Notes under the pieces: model-generated | Database searches by the model: none | Seen by the model: only the letters and a program-made list of their open reading frames with translations | Told to the model about the DNA's origin: nothing | Part shown: piece by piece, positions 9,280 to 20,531 of the stretch | How positions within the stretch are numbered: position 1 is the first letter of the stretch | How the letters are laid out: each line of letters starts with the position of its first letter | From: Sphingomonas kyeonggiensis | GTDB lineage: Bacteria; Pseudomonadota; Alphaproteobacteria; Sphingomonadales; Sphingomonadaceae | Assembly: GCF_014196745.1 (NCBI RefSeq) | Contig: NZ_JACIEH010000003.1 | Location: 124,001 to 188,000, forward strand | Direction: 5' to 3' | Length of the DNA stretch: 64,000 nucleotides | Translations under genes and position numbers: made by a program

Positions 9280-10530
9280 ATGTCGCAGCTCGATCTCCGC
9301 GCGAAGCTCGCCATCCTGGCCGATGCCGCCAAGTACGATGCGAGCTGTGCCTCTTCCGGTACCACCAAGCGCAACGCGGCGAGCGGCGCCAAGGGCGGGC
9401 TCGGCTCGACCGAGGGGATGGGCATCTGCCACGCCTATGCGCCCGACGGCCGCTGCATCTCGCTACTCAAGATCCTGCTGACCAACAGCTGCATCTTCGA
9501 CTGCCATTACTGCATCAACCGCAAGAGCTCGAACGTCCGCCGCGCGCGGTTCACGCCCGAGGAAGTGGTCGAGCTCACGCTGAGCTTCTACCGGCGCAAC
9601 TATATCGAAGGGCTGTTCCTCTCCTCCGGCATCATCCGCTCGTCGGACTATACGATGGAGCAGATCGTCCGCGTCGCGCGGCTGCTGCGCGAGGAGCATG
9701 ATTTCCGCGGCTATATCCACCTCAAGACGATCCCCGATGCCGATCCCGAGCTGGTCCGCCAGGCCGGGCTCCATGCCGACCGCGTCTCGATCAACGTCGA
9801 GCTGCCGACCGTGGCAGGCCTCACCCGCCTCGCGCCCGAGAAATCGGCGGGCCGGATCGAAGGCGCGATGCGGGACGTGCGCGCCGCGATCGACGACACG
9901 GCGGATGCCGGCAAGCGCTACAAGTCGGCACCGAAATTCGCGCCCGCCGGCCAATCGACCCAGATGATCGTCGGCGCCGATGCCGCCACCGATGGCGACA
10001 TCATCGCGCGCGCCTCCGGGCTCTATGCGAAGTTCCAGCTGCGCCGCGTCTATTATTCGGCGTTCAGCCCGATCCCCGATGCCAGCGCGGTGCTGCCGCT
10101 CCAGCGCCCACCCCTGATGCGCGAGCACCGGCTCTACCAGTCCGACTGGCTGATGCGCTTCTACGAATATCAGCCGAAGGAAGTCGCCCAGGCGGCGGAC
10201 CCGACGGGCATGCTGCCGCTCGACATCGACCCCAAGCTCGCCTGGGCGCTCAAGTTCCGCGAGCGTTTCCCGGTCGACGTCAACCGCGCCCCGCGCGAGG
10301 CGCTGCTGCGCGTGCCGGGGCTGGGGCTCAAGGCGGTGGACGCGATCCTCGCCACCCGCCGCCTGCGCCGGCTGCGGCTGGACGACGTGGCACGGCTGAC
10401 CGCATCGATCGCCAAGGTCCGCCCGTTCCTGATCGCCGAGGACTGGCGCCCGGTCGCACTGTCCGACCGCGACGACCTGCGCGCGCTGGTGGCGCCGAAA
10501 CGCGAGCAGCTGGAACTGTTCGCAGCCTAG
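9280..10530 (+). CDS. Putative DNA modification/repair radical SAM protein
   Basis: A 416-residue radical SAM protein. The cluster-binding motif is CIFDCHYC at about residues 69-76, preceded by GRCISLLKILLTNS, and the C-terminal part holds a helix-hairpin-helix-like segment (VPGLGLKAVDAIL, about 345-357) suggesting DNA contact. This matches the family annotated as putative DNA modification/repair radical SAM protein, which is normally encoded beside a DUF4130/UDG-domain protein. That partner is present here at 13848 but 3.3 kb away. The SOS box overlapping the start fits a repair role. The stop codon overlaps that of the convergent regulator gene (CTAG). Confidence 0.9.
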   Translation: MSQLDLRAKLAILADAAKYDASCASSGTTKRNAASGAKGGLGSTEGMGICHAYAPDGRCISLLKILLTNSCIFDCHYCINRKSSNVRRARFTPEEVVELTLSFYRRNYIEGLFLSSGIIRSSDYTMEQIVRVARLLREEHDFRGYIHLKTIPDADPELVRQAGLHADRVSINVELPTVAGLTRLAPEKSAGRIEGAMRDVRAAIDDTADAGKRYKSAPKFAPAGQSTQMIVGADAATDGDIIARASGLYAKFQLRRVYYSAFSPIPDASAVLPLQRPPLMREHRLYQSDWLMRFYEYQPKEVAQAADPTGMLPLDIDPKLAWALKFRERFPVDVNRAPREALLRVPGLGLKAVDAILATRRLRRLRLDDVARLTASIAKVRPFLIAEDWRPVALSDRDDLRALVAPKREQLELFAA

Positions 10531-11000
10531 TCGGGGATCGGTACGAACAGTCCGCGCTTGCCCACGCCCAGCGCGACATTGGTGGTGAAGCGGCGCACGT
10601 TCGGATTGTCGGCCATCAGCCGGCTCATCAGCGCGTCATAGGCGCCGACGTCGGGCGCGACGACGACCAGCACGAAATCGGCGGTGCCGGTGACGTAATA
10701 GACCTGCTGGATCTGCTCCTCGGCCGCCATCCATTGGCGGAGCCGGGCGATCAGCTCGGGCCGTTCGCGCTCGATCTCCAGCGCCGCCAGGAAGAAGTTC
10801 GGCTTCCCCGTCTTGAGCGGGTCCACCACGGCGATCTCGCCCAGGATCACGCCGGTCTCGCGCAGCCGCTTGAGCCGGCGCAGCACCGCCGAAGCCGACA
10901 GCCCCACCTGCTCGGCCAGCGCATCGGCGGTCTGGCCGGCGTCGCGCTGGACCAGGGTGAGGAGCTTGCGGTCGAAGCGGTCTAGATCGGAACGGGACAT
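10527..11000 (-). CDS. Lrp/AsnC family transcriptional regulator
   Basis: A 157-residue feast/famine regulator: an N-terminal winged HTH (about 8-60, LDRFDRKLLTLVQRDAGQTA then LSASAVLRRLKRL) and a C-terminal ligand-binding RAM/AsnC domain (about 65-150) with the usual YYVTGTADFVLVV strand. ATG at 11000 is chosen to give a standard N-terminus. It is divergent from the VOC gene (108-base gap), which could be its target; Lrp-type regulators usually control their own promoter. The ligand is unknown. Confidence 0.9.
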   Translation of the reverse strand: MSRSDLDRFDRKLLTLVQRDAGQTADALAEQVGLSASAVLRRLKRLRETGVILGEIAVVDPLKTGKPNFFLAALEIERERPELIARLRQWMAAEEQIQQVYYVTGTADFVLVVVAPDVGAYDALMSRLMADNPNVRRFTTNVALGVGKRGLFVPIPD

Positions 11001-11108
11001 CGCCGTCACTCTAGCGCGCAAATGCGCCGAAATCCGGTGATTCCGCCAGCGCCTTTGCCGGAATGCCGCGCCATCGGCGCCCTATCTCCTGCCGCGAAGG
11101 AGACAGTC

Positions 11109-11474
11109 ATGATCGACCATATCGAAATCCGCACCGCCCGCCTGGCCGAGAGCCTGATCTTCTACGCCGACGCGCTGGCACCGCTCGGCTACAGGCAGAA
11201 GGTCGATGGTCCCGCCAAGGGCTTCGGCAACGAGACCGCGCTCGACCTGTTCCTGGTCGAGGCCGAGGTGCCATCCGACCTGCACTTCGCGTTTACCGCC
11301 CCGGACCGCGCCACGGTCGACCGCATCTATGCCGCCGGGCGCGCCGCCGGCCATGTCCTCGACCGTGCCCCCGCGCTCGCCTCCCACATCCATCCGAACT
11401 ATTATGCCGGCTATCTTCGCGACCCCGATGGCCGGCTGATCGAGTTCGTCTGCCACCAGCCCGAGCCGGCCTAA
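11109..11474 (+). CDS. VOC family (glyoxalase/dioxygenase-like) protein
   Basis: A 121-residue single-domain vicinal-oxygen-chelate protein. It starts with the metal-ligand strand MIDHIEIRT and ends with the paired strand GYLRDPDGRLIEFVCH, where the Glu and first His occupy the usual metal positions. The reaction cannot be predicted; relatives are annotated as glyoxalase/bleomycin resistance. ATG 11109 follows AAGGAGA. Its divergent neighbour is an AsnC-type regulator. Confidence 0.88.
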   Translation: MIDHIEIRTARLAESLIFYADALAPLGYRQKVDGPAKGFGNETALDLFLVEAEVPSDLHFAFTAPDRATVDRIYAAGRAAGHVLDRAPALASHIHPNYYAGYLRDPDGRLIEFVCHQPEPA

Positions 11475-11543
11475 CTGACAGGACTGTCAATTTCCCTCGA
11501 CCGGCGTATCATCCTTCAAAAATACGCAAATGGGGAGAGAGGG

Positions 11544-12731
11544 ATGCTTCGATTCTGTGCGCTTGCCGTGCTGCTCGCCGCGACTCCGGCGATGGCGAAG
11601 GACATCATCGTCGAGGCGGGGCCGGGCGCCCAGGAGCGGCTGCAGACCGCGCTGCTCGATGCCAAGCCCGGCGACACCGTCCGCATCGGCGCCGGGCGTT
11701 TCGAGCTGACCGACGGCCTCAGCCTCGACGTGAACGGCGTGACGGTGCGCGGCGCCGGCCCGCTCAAGACCGTTCTCAGCTTCAAGGGCCAGCTCGGCGC
11801 CGGCGAGGGGCTGCTGGTCACCTCCGACGACGTGGTGCTGCGCGACTTCGCGGTGGAGGACTCCAAGGGCGACGGCATCAAGTCCAAAGGCGCCGACCGG
11901 ATCGTCTACAAGAACGTCCGCGTGGAATGGACGGGCGGGCCCAAGGCCAGCAACGGCGCGTACGGCGTCTATCCGGTCGAGAGCGAGGACGTGCTGATCG
12001 ACGGCGTCACGGTGAAGGGGGCGTCGGACGCGGGCATCTATGTCGGCCAGTCTAACCGGATCATCGTCCGCAACTCGACCGCGATGTACAATGTCGCGGG
12101 GATCGAGATCGAGAATAGCGGCCTGGCCGAAGTGACCAACAACCTCGCCACCCACAATACCGGCGGCATCCTGGTGTTCGACCTGCCTGCGCTCCCGCGC
12201 CGCGGCAAGGGCTGGGTCATGGTCTCGGGCAACAAGGTGCGCGACAACGACACCCCCAATTTCGCACCGCCAGGCAACACCGTCGCCACCGTGCCGACCG
12301 GCACCGGCGTACTGGTGATGGCCGAGAACGACGTCACCGTCTGGAACAACGAATTGAGCGGCAACGGCACTGCCAACATCATGGTCGTCGCCTATCGCCA
12401 GCCCTTCGAAGACAAGGGCTATGATCCCTATCCGCGCAACATCCGCCTGGCCGGCAACAAGCATGGCCGCGCCGGCTTCGCCCCGGCCATGCCCGGCGGC
12501 AAGGAGCTCGCCGCGGCGCTGGGCGGCACGCTGCCGCCAGTCTTCTGGGACGGCACCGGCGGCGAGCAGGTCAAGCTGACCGGCAATGACGGGCCGGTGC
12601 TGACCCTCGGCCTGGCGCTCGGCGCAGGGATCGAGACCGCCAAGCCGCAGCTGATCAAGCTCGAGGACGAGATCCCGCCGCCCTGGCAGACCTTCAAGCT
12701 GCCGCCGGCGATGGAGGCCGCCGCCAAATGA
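11544..12731 (+). CDS. Exported parallel beta-helix protein
   Basis: A 395-residue exported protein (signal peptide ending AMA-KD). From about residue 30 to 290 it shows the repeating short strands and Asn/Gly turns of a right-handed parallel beta-helix (for example VYKNVRVEW, LIDGVTVKGASDAGIYVG, IVRNSTAMYNVAGIEIE). It matches the family that is regularly encoded next to SO2930-type diheme cytochromes; here the two genes overlap by four bases (ATGA). The function of the pair is not established; a redox-linked periplasmic role is inferred. Confidence 0.88.
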   Translation: MLRFCALAVLLAATPAMAKDIIVEAGPGAQERLQTALLDAKPGDTVRIGAGRFELTDGLSLDVNGVTVRGAGPLKTVLSFKGQLGAGEGLLVTSDDVVLRDFAVEDSKGDGIKSKGADRIVYKNVRVEWTGGPKASNGAYGVYPVESEDVLIDGVTVKGASDAGIYVGQSNRIIVRNSTAMYNVAGIEIENSGLAEVTNNLATHNTGGILVFDLPALPRRGKGWVMVSGNKVRDNDTPNFAPPGNTVATVPTGTGVLVMAENDVTVWNNELSGNGTANIMVVAYRQPFEDKGYDPYPRNIRLAGNKHGRAGFAPAMPGGKELAAALGGTLPPVFWDGTGGEQVKLTGNDGPVLTLGLALGAGIETAKPQLIKLEDEIPPPWQTFKLPPAMEAAAK

Positions 12732-13747
12732 AGGCGCTGCTCGGCGCGGCCGCTCTGTTCGCCGCCGCGCTGCTCGGCCGCCCGGCCGGGGTGAACGACG
12801 CCGCGATCACCGCCGAGGGCTGGCCCGCCCATCTTTCCGACTATGGCTTCTTCACCGACCTGAAGACCCGCGCACCGGCCCAGCGGCTGATGCGCTACGA
12901 TCTCGAGACGCCGCTCTTCTCCGACTATGCCGAGAAGGAGCGCTACCTCTACCTGCCCGAGGGGACGCGGGCGAAGTACGATCCGGACAAGCCGCTCGAC
13001 CTTCCCGTCGGCGCCGCGCTGATCAAGACCTTCGGCTACCGGATCGGCGGCGCGTTCAAGCCGCTCGAGACCCGCGTCCTGCTCCACCGCACGAGCGGCT
13101 GGGTGCCGATCCCCTATGTCTGGAATGCGGAAGGGACCGATGCCGACGTCAGGCGCGCCGGCACGCGCATCCCGGTGCGCTTCACCGATCCTTCCGGCAC
13201 GCAGCACAGCATCAGCTATGCCGTGCCCAACCAGAACCAGTGCAAGGACTGCCATGGCCTTGCCGGGCAGGTGACCCCGATCGGCATCAAGGCGCGTTAC
13301 CTCAACCATGGCGGCCAGCTGGAGAAATTGCTGGCGGCCGGGATGCTCGACCGGCTGCCCGCCGATGCGCCGAAAGTCGCCCGCTGGGACGACACGGCAG
13401 CGCCGATCGACCAGCGCGCCCGCGCCTGGCTGGAGATCAACTGCGCGCATTGCCACAATCCGCAGGGCGCGGCGTCCAATTCGGGCCTGTTCCTCGATCT
13501 CGCCCGCACCGATCCCGAGCAGCGCGGACTGTTCAAGCGGCCCACCGCCGCCGGCCGCGGCGCCGGCACCCGCGACTTCGACATCGTCCCCGGCGATCCC
13601 GAAGCCTCGATCCTGCTCTACCGGATGGAATCGACCGACCCCGGCATCGCCATGCCCGAGCTCGGTCGCGCCACCGTCCACAAGGAAGGCGTCGCGCTGG
13701 TCCGCGAATGGATCGAATCGATGCCGAAAACGCCCGACAAGCGTTAG
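12728..13747 (+). CDS. SO2930-family diheme c-type cytochrome
   Basis: A 339-residue exported protein with two haem-c motifs, CKDCH (about residue 172) and CAHCH (about 240), and the family segment ISYAVPNQNQCKDCHG. It has a signal peptide and a likely axial Met late in the chain (GIAMPELG). It is translationally coupled to the beta-helix gene upstream, the normal arrangement for this family. Its electron partner is not visible in the window. Confidence 0.88.
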   Translation: MKALLGAAALFAAALLGRPAGVNDAAITAEGWPAHLSDYGFFTDLKTRAPAQRLMRYDLETPLFSDYAEKERYLYLPEGTRAKYDPDKPLDLPVGAALIKTFGYRIGGAFKPLETRVLLHRTSGWVPIPYVWNAEGTDADVRRAGTRIPVRFTDPSGTQHSISYAVPNQNQCKDCHGLAGQVTPIGIKARYLNHGGQLEKLLAAGMLDRLPADAPKVARWDDTAAPIDQRARAWLEINCAHCHNPQGAASNSGLFLDLARTDPEQRGLFKRPTAAGRGAGTRDFDIVPGDPEASILLYRMESTDPGIAMPELGRATVHKEGVALVREWIESMPKTPDKR

Positions 13748-13753
13748 TAGCCG

Positions 13754-13832
13754 TCATCCCGGCGAAAGCCGGGATCTCAGGCAAATAGAGCGAACGGCCC
13801 GCGGCACGAGATCCCGGCTTTCGCCGGGATGA
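13754..13832. repeat. Intergenic inverted repeat with 25-bp arms
   Basis: Two perfect 25-bp arms (13754-13778 and 13808-13832) face each other across 29 bases. Each arm is itself a hairpin, CCCGGC-GAAA-GCCGGG, closed by a GNRA-type tetraloop in one orientation. The unit TCATCCCGGCGAAAGCCGGG belongs to a type of short intergenic repeat common in alphaproteobacteria; a related single arm occurs at 28361. It lies between the cytochrome gene and the UdgX-fusion gene. Confidence 0.8.
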
Positions 13833-13847
13833 GGGTTGGGACCGGGT

Positions 13848-15245
13848 GTGCGCGTCGTAAGTCTGGCAAGCGAGGACGATTTCACCGGCTGGCGCGACGC
13901 CGCGCGAGGGCTCGCCCAGGCGGGGGTGCCGGCATCCGAGATACTCTGGCAGGTCGGCGCGCACGCTACCGATCTGTTCGCGGACGAAGCGGTCGTGGCG
14001 CCCGCCGCACCGCGCGCCCTCAAGGTCCCCCGCGCCTTTCTCGACCTCGCCCAGTCGGCAATCCTCCACAGCGATCCCGAGCGCTTCGCCCTGCTCTACG
14101 CGCTGCTCGCCGGCGATCCGCATCGCGTCGCCGACCAGGCCGATCTGCTCGTCCGCCGCCTGGAAGCCATGGCCCGTGCCGTTCGCCAGGACATCCACAA
14201 GATGCGCGCCTTTGTCCGCTTCCGCGAGGTGCAGGACGCACCGCCCTTCCCCGGCACCGGCGAGCCCAATACCCGCTACGTCGCCTGGTTCGAGCCGGAG
14301 CATCACATCGTCCGCGCCAATGCCCGCTTCTTCGTCGAGCGCTTCACCAGCATGCGCTGGTCGATCCTCACCCCCGAGCTGACGCTCCACTGGGACACCG
14401 AGACGCTCACCGAAGGCCCCGGCGCCACGCGCGGCGATGCGCCGGGTGACGATCCGGTCGAGGATATCTGGAAGACCTATTACGCGTCGATCTTCAACCC
14501 GGCCCGGCTGAAGACCGGGATGATGCGCAAGGAGATGCCGCGCAAATATTGGAAAAACATGCCCGAGACCGCGTTGGTCAAGGAGTTGGTCGCAACCGCG
14601 CGCCAGCGGGAGACGGCGATGGTGGCGACGGCACAGGCCCGGCCGGGCGGGAATATCGAGGACGCGTGGCAGGCGCTGCGCGACGAGGCGGCGCATTGCA
14701 CGCGCTGCGACCTGTATCGGCACGCGACGCAGACCGTGTTCGGCGAAGGGCCGGTCCATGCCCGGATGATGATCGTCGGCGAGCAGCCGGGCGACCAGGA
14801 GGATCTGGCCGGTCGTCCGTTCGTCGGGCCGGCAGGCGAGGTGTTCGACCGTGCCCTGGCCGATGCGCGGATCGACCGCGACACCGTCTATGTCACCAAT
14901 GCCGTGAAGCACTTCAAGTTCGAGTCGCGCGGCAAGCGACGCATCCACAGCAGGCCCGATGCCGGCGAGATGCAGGCGTGCCGCTGGTGGTACGAGCAGG
15001 AACGCCTGCTGGTGAAGCCGGAGATGACCGTCGCGATGGGCGCCACCGCCGCACGGCAGTTGCTCGGCAAGGCCGTGACGATCACGGCGATGCGGGGCCG
15101 GGCGATCGAGCTGCCCGAGAGCGGCCTGGGCTGGGTGACGATCCACCCGAGCTTCCTGTTGCGGATGCCGGACAAGTCGAGGGCCGAGGACGCGTTCGCT
15201 GCGTTCGTCGAGGACCTGAGGGGCGCGGCGAAGGCGCTGTCTTAG
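13848..15245 (+). CDS. DUF4130-UdgX fusion, uracil-DNA binding protein
   Basis: A two-domain protein of 465 residues. The N-terminal half (about 1-245) is the DUF4130 DNA-metabolism domain that accompanies the radical SAM protein encoded at 9280. The C-terminal half (about 270-460) is a family 4-like uracil-DNA glycosylase domain: motif GEQPGDQ at 312-317, Fe-S cysteines including HCTRC, and HPSFLLR near the end. The loop KRRIHSRP places His367 where UdgX proteins have the histidine that becomes covalently attached to the deoxyribose after uracil excision. GTG 13848 is chosen since MRVVSLASEDDF is the family-like N-terminus; an upstream TTG at 13836 is possible. Confidence 0.9.
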   Translation: MRVVSLASEDDFTGWRDAARGLAQAGVPASEILWQVGAHATDLFADEAVVAPAAPRALKVPRAFLDLAQSAILHSDPERFALLYALLAGDPHRVADQADLLVRRLEAMARAVRQDIHKMRAFVRFREVQDAPPFPGTGEPNTRYVAWFEPEHHIVRANARFFVERFTSMRWSILTPELTLHWDTETLTEGPGATRGDAPGDDPVEDIWKTYYASIFNPARLKTGMMRKEMPRKYWKNMPETALVKELVATARQRETAMVATAQARPGGNIEDAWQALRDEAAHCTRCDLYRHATQTVFGEGPVHARMMIVGEQPGDQEDLAGRPFVGPAGEVFDRALADARIDRDTVYVTNAVKHFKFESRGKRRIHSRPDAGEMQACRWWYEQERLLVKPEMTVAMGATAARQLLGKAVTITAMRGRAIELPESGLGWVTIHPSFLLRMPDKSRAEDAFAAFVEDLRGAAKALS

Positions 15246-15259
15246 GTTGCAGCGCCTTT

Positions 15260-15392
15260 CAATCCTCCCCCGCCAGGGGGAGGTGGCGCCCGAAGCGCGA
15301 CGGAGGGGGAGGCAAGCGAAACGATAGTTGGCTGCTTACCTTCCCCCTCCACCAGCTTCGCTGGTCCCCCTCCCCCTGGCGGGGGAGGATTG
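15260..15392. repeat. Two-hairpin intergenic repeat, inverted pair
   Basis: Perfect 24-bp inverted arms (15260-15283 and 15369-15392) enclose a further imperfect pair of hairpins. Each half reads, in one orientation, CCTCCACC or a variant, a small hairpin (ACCAGC-TTC-GCTGGT in the right half), CCCC, then a second hairpin CCTCCCCC-TGGC-GGGGGAGG. The same two-hairpin plan recurs at 38305 and 50722 with different stem bases. It is between the convergent udgX-fusion and ftsH genes. Confidence 0.75.
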
Positions 15393-15413
15393 TAGAACCA
15401 CCCCAAAGAAAAA

Positions 15414-15439
15414 CCCTCCCCCGATCGCTCGGGAGAGGG
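15414..15439. terminator. Bidirectional rho-independent terminator
   Basis: CCCTCCC...GGGAGAGGG forms a strong stem around GATCGCTC. On the + strand it is followed by CCTTTT (for the udgX-fusion gene); on the - strand it is followed by TTTTTCTTT (for ftsH, whose stop is at 15463). It therefore suits both convergent genes. Confidence 0.65.
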
Positions 15440-15462
15440 CCTTTTCATTGGCTAAGGCCGGA

Positions 15463-17424
<1,962 letters not shown>

Positions 17425-17491
17425 GCGGAATCGGTACCTTTCGCCCACCAAGATAGGCACGGCCAAGTTAATGGCAATGGAACAGCGTCGA

Positions 17492-18508
17492 TCAGTGTGA
17501 TCGACGGGGTGGCGCCAGTTCGAAACGCCACATAGCGGCTTTGGTTCTCGCCATCACTTCCGCAATGGTACCGGTGCCCCCGGCATCGAGCGCGGCGAGC
17601 AGCGGTTCGAGGCCGGTCTCGCGCCAGTCCGGCCCCAGGCCGTGCGCGGCGCGGACGGTAGCGACGGCGCGCTCGGCGAGGCGGCGGCGCAATTCGCGGG
17701 GCAGGCCGGCGGGATCGATCGTCACCTGATTCGGCGTGATCGTGGCACGCGCCTGCCATTCGCGCTCGGCAGCCCAGGCCAGGGCGTCCTCGGCATCGCG
17801 CAGATTGGCGGCGGCAAGCGCGAGGCGATCGGCGGGCAGGTCCCCCGCCTCGGCGAGCAGCGCGCGGATGCGGGCGCGATCGAAGCGCGGATCGGCGTTG
17901 GAGGGATCGCGGACCGGGGCGATGCCGGCAGCGGCCACCAGATCCTCCAGCTCGGTGCGGGTCCAGCCGAGCAGCGGGCGGATCAGCGTGACCGGGCCGA
18001 GCGGGCGCGATGCGGCCATCGCCGCGAGCCCGCCCACTCCGGCGCCGCGGCGCGCGCGCATCAGGAAGGTCTCGGCGACATCGTCCTGCTGGTGCGCGGT
18101 GGCGACCCAGGCGGCACGGCCGATCGCCCAGTCGGCGAGCAGCGCATAGCGCAACGCCCGCGCGCCCTGCTGGAGATTGCCGGTGACGGGGACGCTGCCC
18201 GCCAACGTCTCGTGCGGCACGTCGAGCTGGTTGCACAGGCGGCGGACCAGAGCCGCCTCCTCCACCGCTTCGGGGCGCAGGCCGTGATCGACCGTCGCGG
18301 CGATCACCGCGCCGGGCCAGGCATTATGGGCGAGGAGCAGCAGCGCGAGGCTGTCCGGCCCGCCGGACACGGCGAGCGCGAGCTTCTGTTCGGAGGATGG
18401 CACGGCGCCGAGGAGCCCCGCGCAGTCGTACCGGAAGCGCTCGACCACCTCAGGGTCGAGCGTCAGCCGGTCACTTGCACTTCTGACTTGCACGACCCTC
18501 GACCACAC
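17492..18508 (-). CDS. tilS: tRNA(Ile)-lysidine synthetase
   Basis: TilS attaches lysine to cytidine 34 of tRNA-Ile(CAU), changing its codon and amino-acid specificity. The 338-residue protein carries the N-type ATP pyrophosphatase loop SGGPDS, the DHGLR segment and the HQQDDVAET motif. It lacks the long C-terminal domain of E. coli TilS, as is usual in alphaproteobacteria. The start is uncertain: GTG at 18508 (with GAAGG five bases upstream) overlaps the end of the cpoB gene by about 38 bases; GTG at 18493 is an alternative. Confidence 0.93.
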   Translation of the reverse strand: MWSRVVQVRSASDRLTLDPEVVERFRYDCAGLLGAVPSSEQKLALAVSGGPDSLALLLLAHNAWPGAVIAATVDHGLRPEAVEEAALVRRLCNQLDVPHETLAGSVPVTGNLQQGARALRYALLADWAIGRAAWVATAHQQDDVAETFLMRARRGAGVGGLAAMAASRPLGPVTLIRPLLGWTRTELEDLVAAAGIAPVRDPSNADPRFDRARIRALLAEAGDLPADRLALAAANLRDAEDALAWAAEREWQARATITPNQVTIDPAGLPRELRRRLAERAVATVRAAHGLGPDWRETGLEPLLAALDAGGTGTIAEVMARTKAAMWRFELAPPRRSH

Positions 18509-19445
18509 CGGCCTTCATCTCGGTCGACAGCTTGTCGCCATAGAGCTGGTCGAGCTCGGTGTAGACCTTGCAGACCTCGCTGGCCGGCTTCTTCAGCTTG
18601 ATGAGCGCCTGGGCCAGATAATAGAGGCTGTCGGGCGCGCGCTCGCCCTTGGGGTTCTTCTTGTAGTTCTCGTAGAAGGCCACCGCCGCGAGGCTGGGCG
18701 CACCGCTGTCGAGATAGGCGCGGCCGAGCAGGTTCTGCGAATAGCTGGCGCGGCGATGCGTCGGATATTTGGTCGCCACCGCTTCGAGCTCGCGGCGCGC
18801 TTCCGGATAGAGCTTGGCCTGCCACAGGCGGAAGCCATAGGTGTAGCCGTCCTCGGCCGGATCGCCCGAGGCGGGCTTCTCGATCGCCGCGACCTGCTGG
18901 GCCCGCGTGCCGGTGGGCTTGGGCGTGTTCGCGGGTGTGGTGCTCGCGCCCGGCGCCGGAATGGTCGGACGCGTGCCGATCGGGGCAGGCGGACGGATCG
19001 CCGCGCCACCAGTGTCGCTAGGCACGGTCGTATCCTCGCCGCCGAGTGCGGCATTTGCGGTCGAGCGGTCCTCGAGCGTCTTGAGGCGGTTGTCGGTCAG
19101 CCGCTTATAGGCGGAGAAGGCGTCCTCGAGCTGGCGCAGGCGATACTGGCCCTGCTCGACCTGACCGGTGAGCGTGCGCTGCTGCTCCTCCAGCGCAGTG
19201 ACGCGGCTGGTGAGGTCGTTGAGCGGCGAGCTGGACGGGATGCCCGGGATATTGGTGTTGGTCTCGGGCGTGATCTGCGGCTCGACGGTCTGGCCGGCGC
19301 CGCCCGGGAACACCTTGCGCTGCACCGCGCGCATCTCGCGCTCCAGCCGGTCGACGCGGCCGGAGATGCCCGAATCCTGGGCCTGGGCGGTGCCGGCGGC
19401 GCCGAAGACGACGGCCATTGCAGTTGCAGCGAGAAGAAAACGCAT
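18471..19445 (-). CDS. cpoB: Tol-Pal system protein CpoB/YbgF
   Basis: CpoB coordinates outer-membrane constriction by Tol-Pal with peptidoglycan synthesis. The 324-residue protein has a signal peptide (cut near AQAQ), an N-terminal coiled coil that trimerises in the family (about 30-130), a Pro/Thr-rich linker (about 145-190) and TPR repeats (about 205-315). No tol or pal genes are in the window, so the gene is separated from its usual partners; the downstream overlap with tilS is the arrangement seen in sphingomonads. Confidence 0.88.
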   Translation of the reverse strand: MRFLLAATAMAVVFGAAGTAQAQDSGISGRVDRLEREMRAVQRKVFPGGAGQTVEPQITPETNTNIPGIPSSSPLNDLTSRVTALEEQQRTLTGQVEQGQYRLRQLEDAFSAYKRLTDNRLKTLEDRSTANAALGGEDTTVPSDTGGAAIRPPAPIGTRPTIPAPGASTTPANTPKPTGTRAQQVAAIEKPASGDPAEDGYTYGFRLWQAKLYPEARRELEAVATKYPTHRRASYSQNLLGRAYLDSGAPSLAAVAFYENYKKNPKGERAPDSLYYLAQALIKLKKPASEVCKVYTELDQLYGDKLSTEMKAGVVEGRASQKCK

Positions 19446-19536
19446 CGATCACACCCCCCGGTGCAGGTCAAACAAGGTGAACAGAGTTTAGCTATAACCG
19501 GGAGGAGGCATTCCCCGCCAGTCCCGGGGGAAATCC

Positions 19537-20460
19537 TTATGGCGTGCTGTTGCCAGTGCTCGTCGCAGGCAAGGGCTCGTCCGGCACGGGCGTCGGCACC
19601 GAGAGGCGCGCCGCGGCGGGCCGCTCGCGCCGGGCGGGCGCCGATGCTGTCGGCGCAGCCCCGGCGATCGGGCCGGCACCCGGCTGGTTGCGGTTGCGCA
19701 GCGCATCGGCGCTCACTTCGACATCGACGGTGGTGCCGGCGCGGCCGAGCGGATCGACGTTCGAGCCGTTGAGCGTCACCTGAATCTTCTCGGGCCCGCC
19801 GGTGCGGATGCGCGGATGATCGGCATCGGCCGGCACGTCATAGCGCTCGCCCGGCGCGAGCTCGCGCTCGACCAGCTTGGTGCCCTTGGCATCGGTCACC
19901 CGGATCCACACGGTGTCGAGCGCAATCAGCGAGACCTGGCCGCCCGCGGGGACCGGCACGACGCTGTTCGCAACGGCGCCGTTGTCGGCGGTGTTCGCCA
20001 CCGGCTCCTCGGTCGCCAGCGTCTCGGGCGCCGGCGCGCTGCCACGGAACAGATCGGTACCGTAATAGAGGATCGCGCCGACGATCAGCACCAGCGCGAG
20101 GATCACGCCGAAAATCGCCAGGCCGCGCGGCGGCACGCGCGCCGGGTCGCTGGTCTCATAGGCGGGGACCGGCGCGGCGCGCTCGGGATTGTGGTGCAGC
20201 TCGGCGCGCAACTCGCGCGCGATCGTCACCTCGTCGGCACCGACGGCGCGGGCATAGGCCTTGGCGAAGCCCAGCGCATAGGTGATCGAAGGCAACCCGG
20301 CATAATTGCCCTTCTCGATCGCTTCGAGATGGCGTTGCGGAATCCGGGTACGCGCGGCGATCTCGGGAAGGTCCAATCCCTGCGCCTCACGCGCGGCACG
20401 CAGCTTGTCCCCCACCGTGGCGGGAAACAGGTTCGGGTCTTCGGCGGCTTCGCCTTCCAT
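19537..20460 (-). CDS. RodZ-like HTH and DUF4115 membrane protein
   Basis: A 307-residue bitopic membrane protein. The cytoplasmic N-terminus has a Cro/CI-type HTH (about 16-85; LRAAREAQGLDLPEIAARTR), then a basic stretch, one membrane segment (about 112-133) and a periplasmic DUF4115 beta domain (about 170-255), with a Pro/Ala-rich tail. This is the architecture of RodZ, which links MreB to the membrane and sets rod shape. Sphingomonad family members are shorter and more divergent than E. coli RodZ, so the exact role is inferred. Confidence 0.82.
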   Translation of the reverse strand: MEGEAAEDPNLFPATVGDKLRAAREAQGLDLPEIAARTRIPQRHLEAIEKGNYAGLPSITYALGFAKAYARAVGADEVTIARELRAELHHNPERAAPVPAYETSDPARVPPRGLAIFGVILALVLIVGAILYYGTDLFRGSAPAPETLATEEPVANTADNGAVANSVVPVPAGGQVSLIALDTVWIRVTDAKGTKLVERELAPGERYDVPADADHPRIRTGGPEKIQVTLNGSNVDPLGRAGTTVDVEVSADALRNRNQPGAGPIAGAAPTASAPARRERPAAARLSVPTPVPDEPLPATSTGNSTP

Positions 20461-20469
20461 CCATACTCT

Positions 20470-20507
20470 CCGTAGCGGAAGGGTTGCGCCCGGTGCTTCC
20501 GCTACGG
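20470..20507. repeat. 12-bp inverted repeat in rodZ-like leader
   Basis: CCGTAGCGGAAG and CTTCCGCTACGG are perfect complements separated by 14 bases. The hairpin starts ten bases upstream of the rodZ-like ATG and could either end ptsP transcription or form a leader structure; there is no T-run. Confidence 0.5.
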
Positions 20508-20531
20508 CTGAAGCTGTCGTTCACCACGTCG

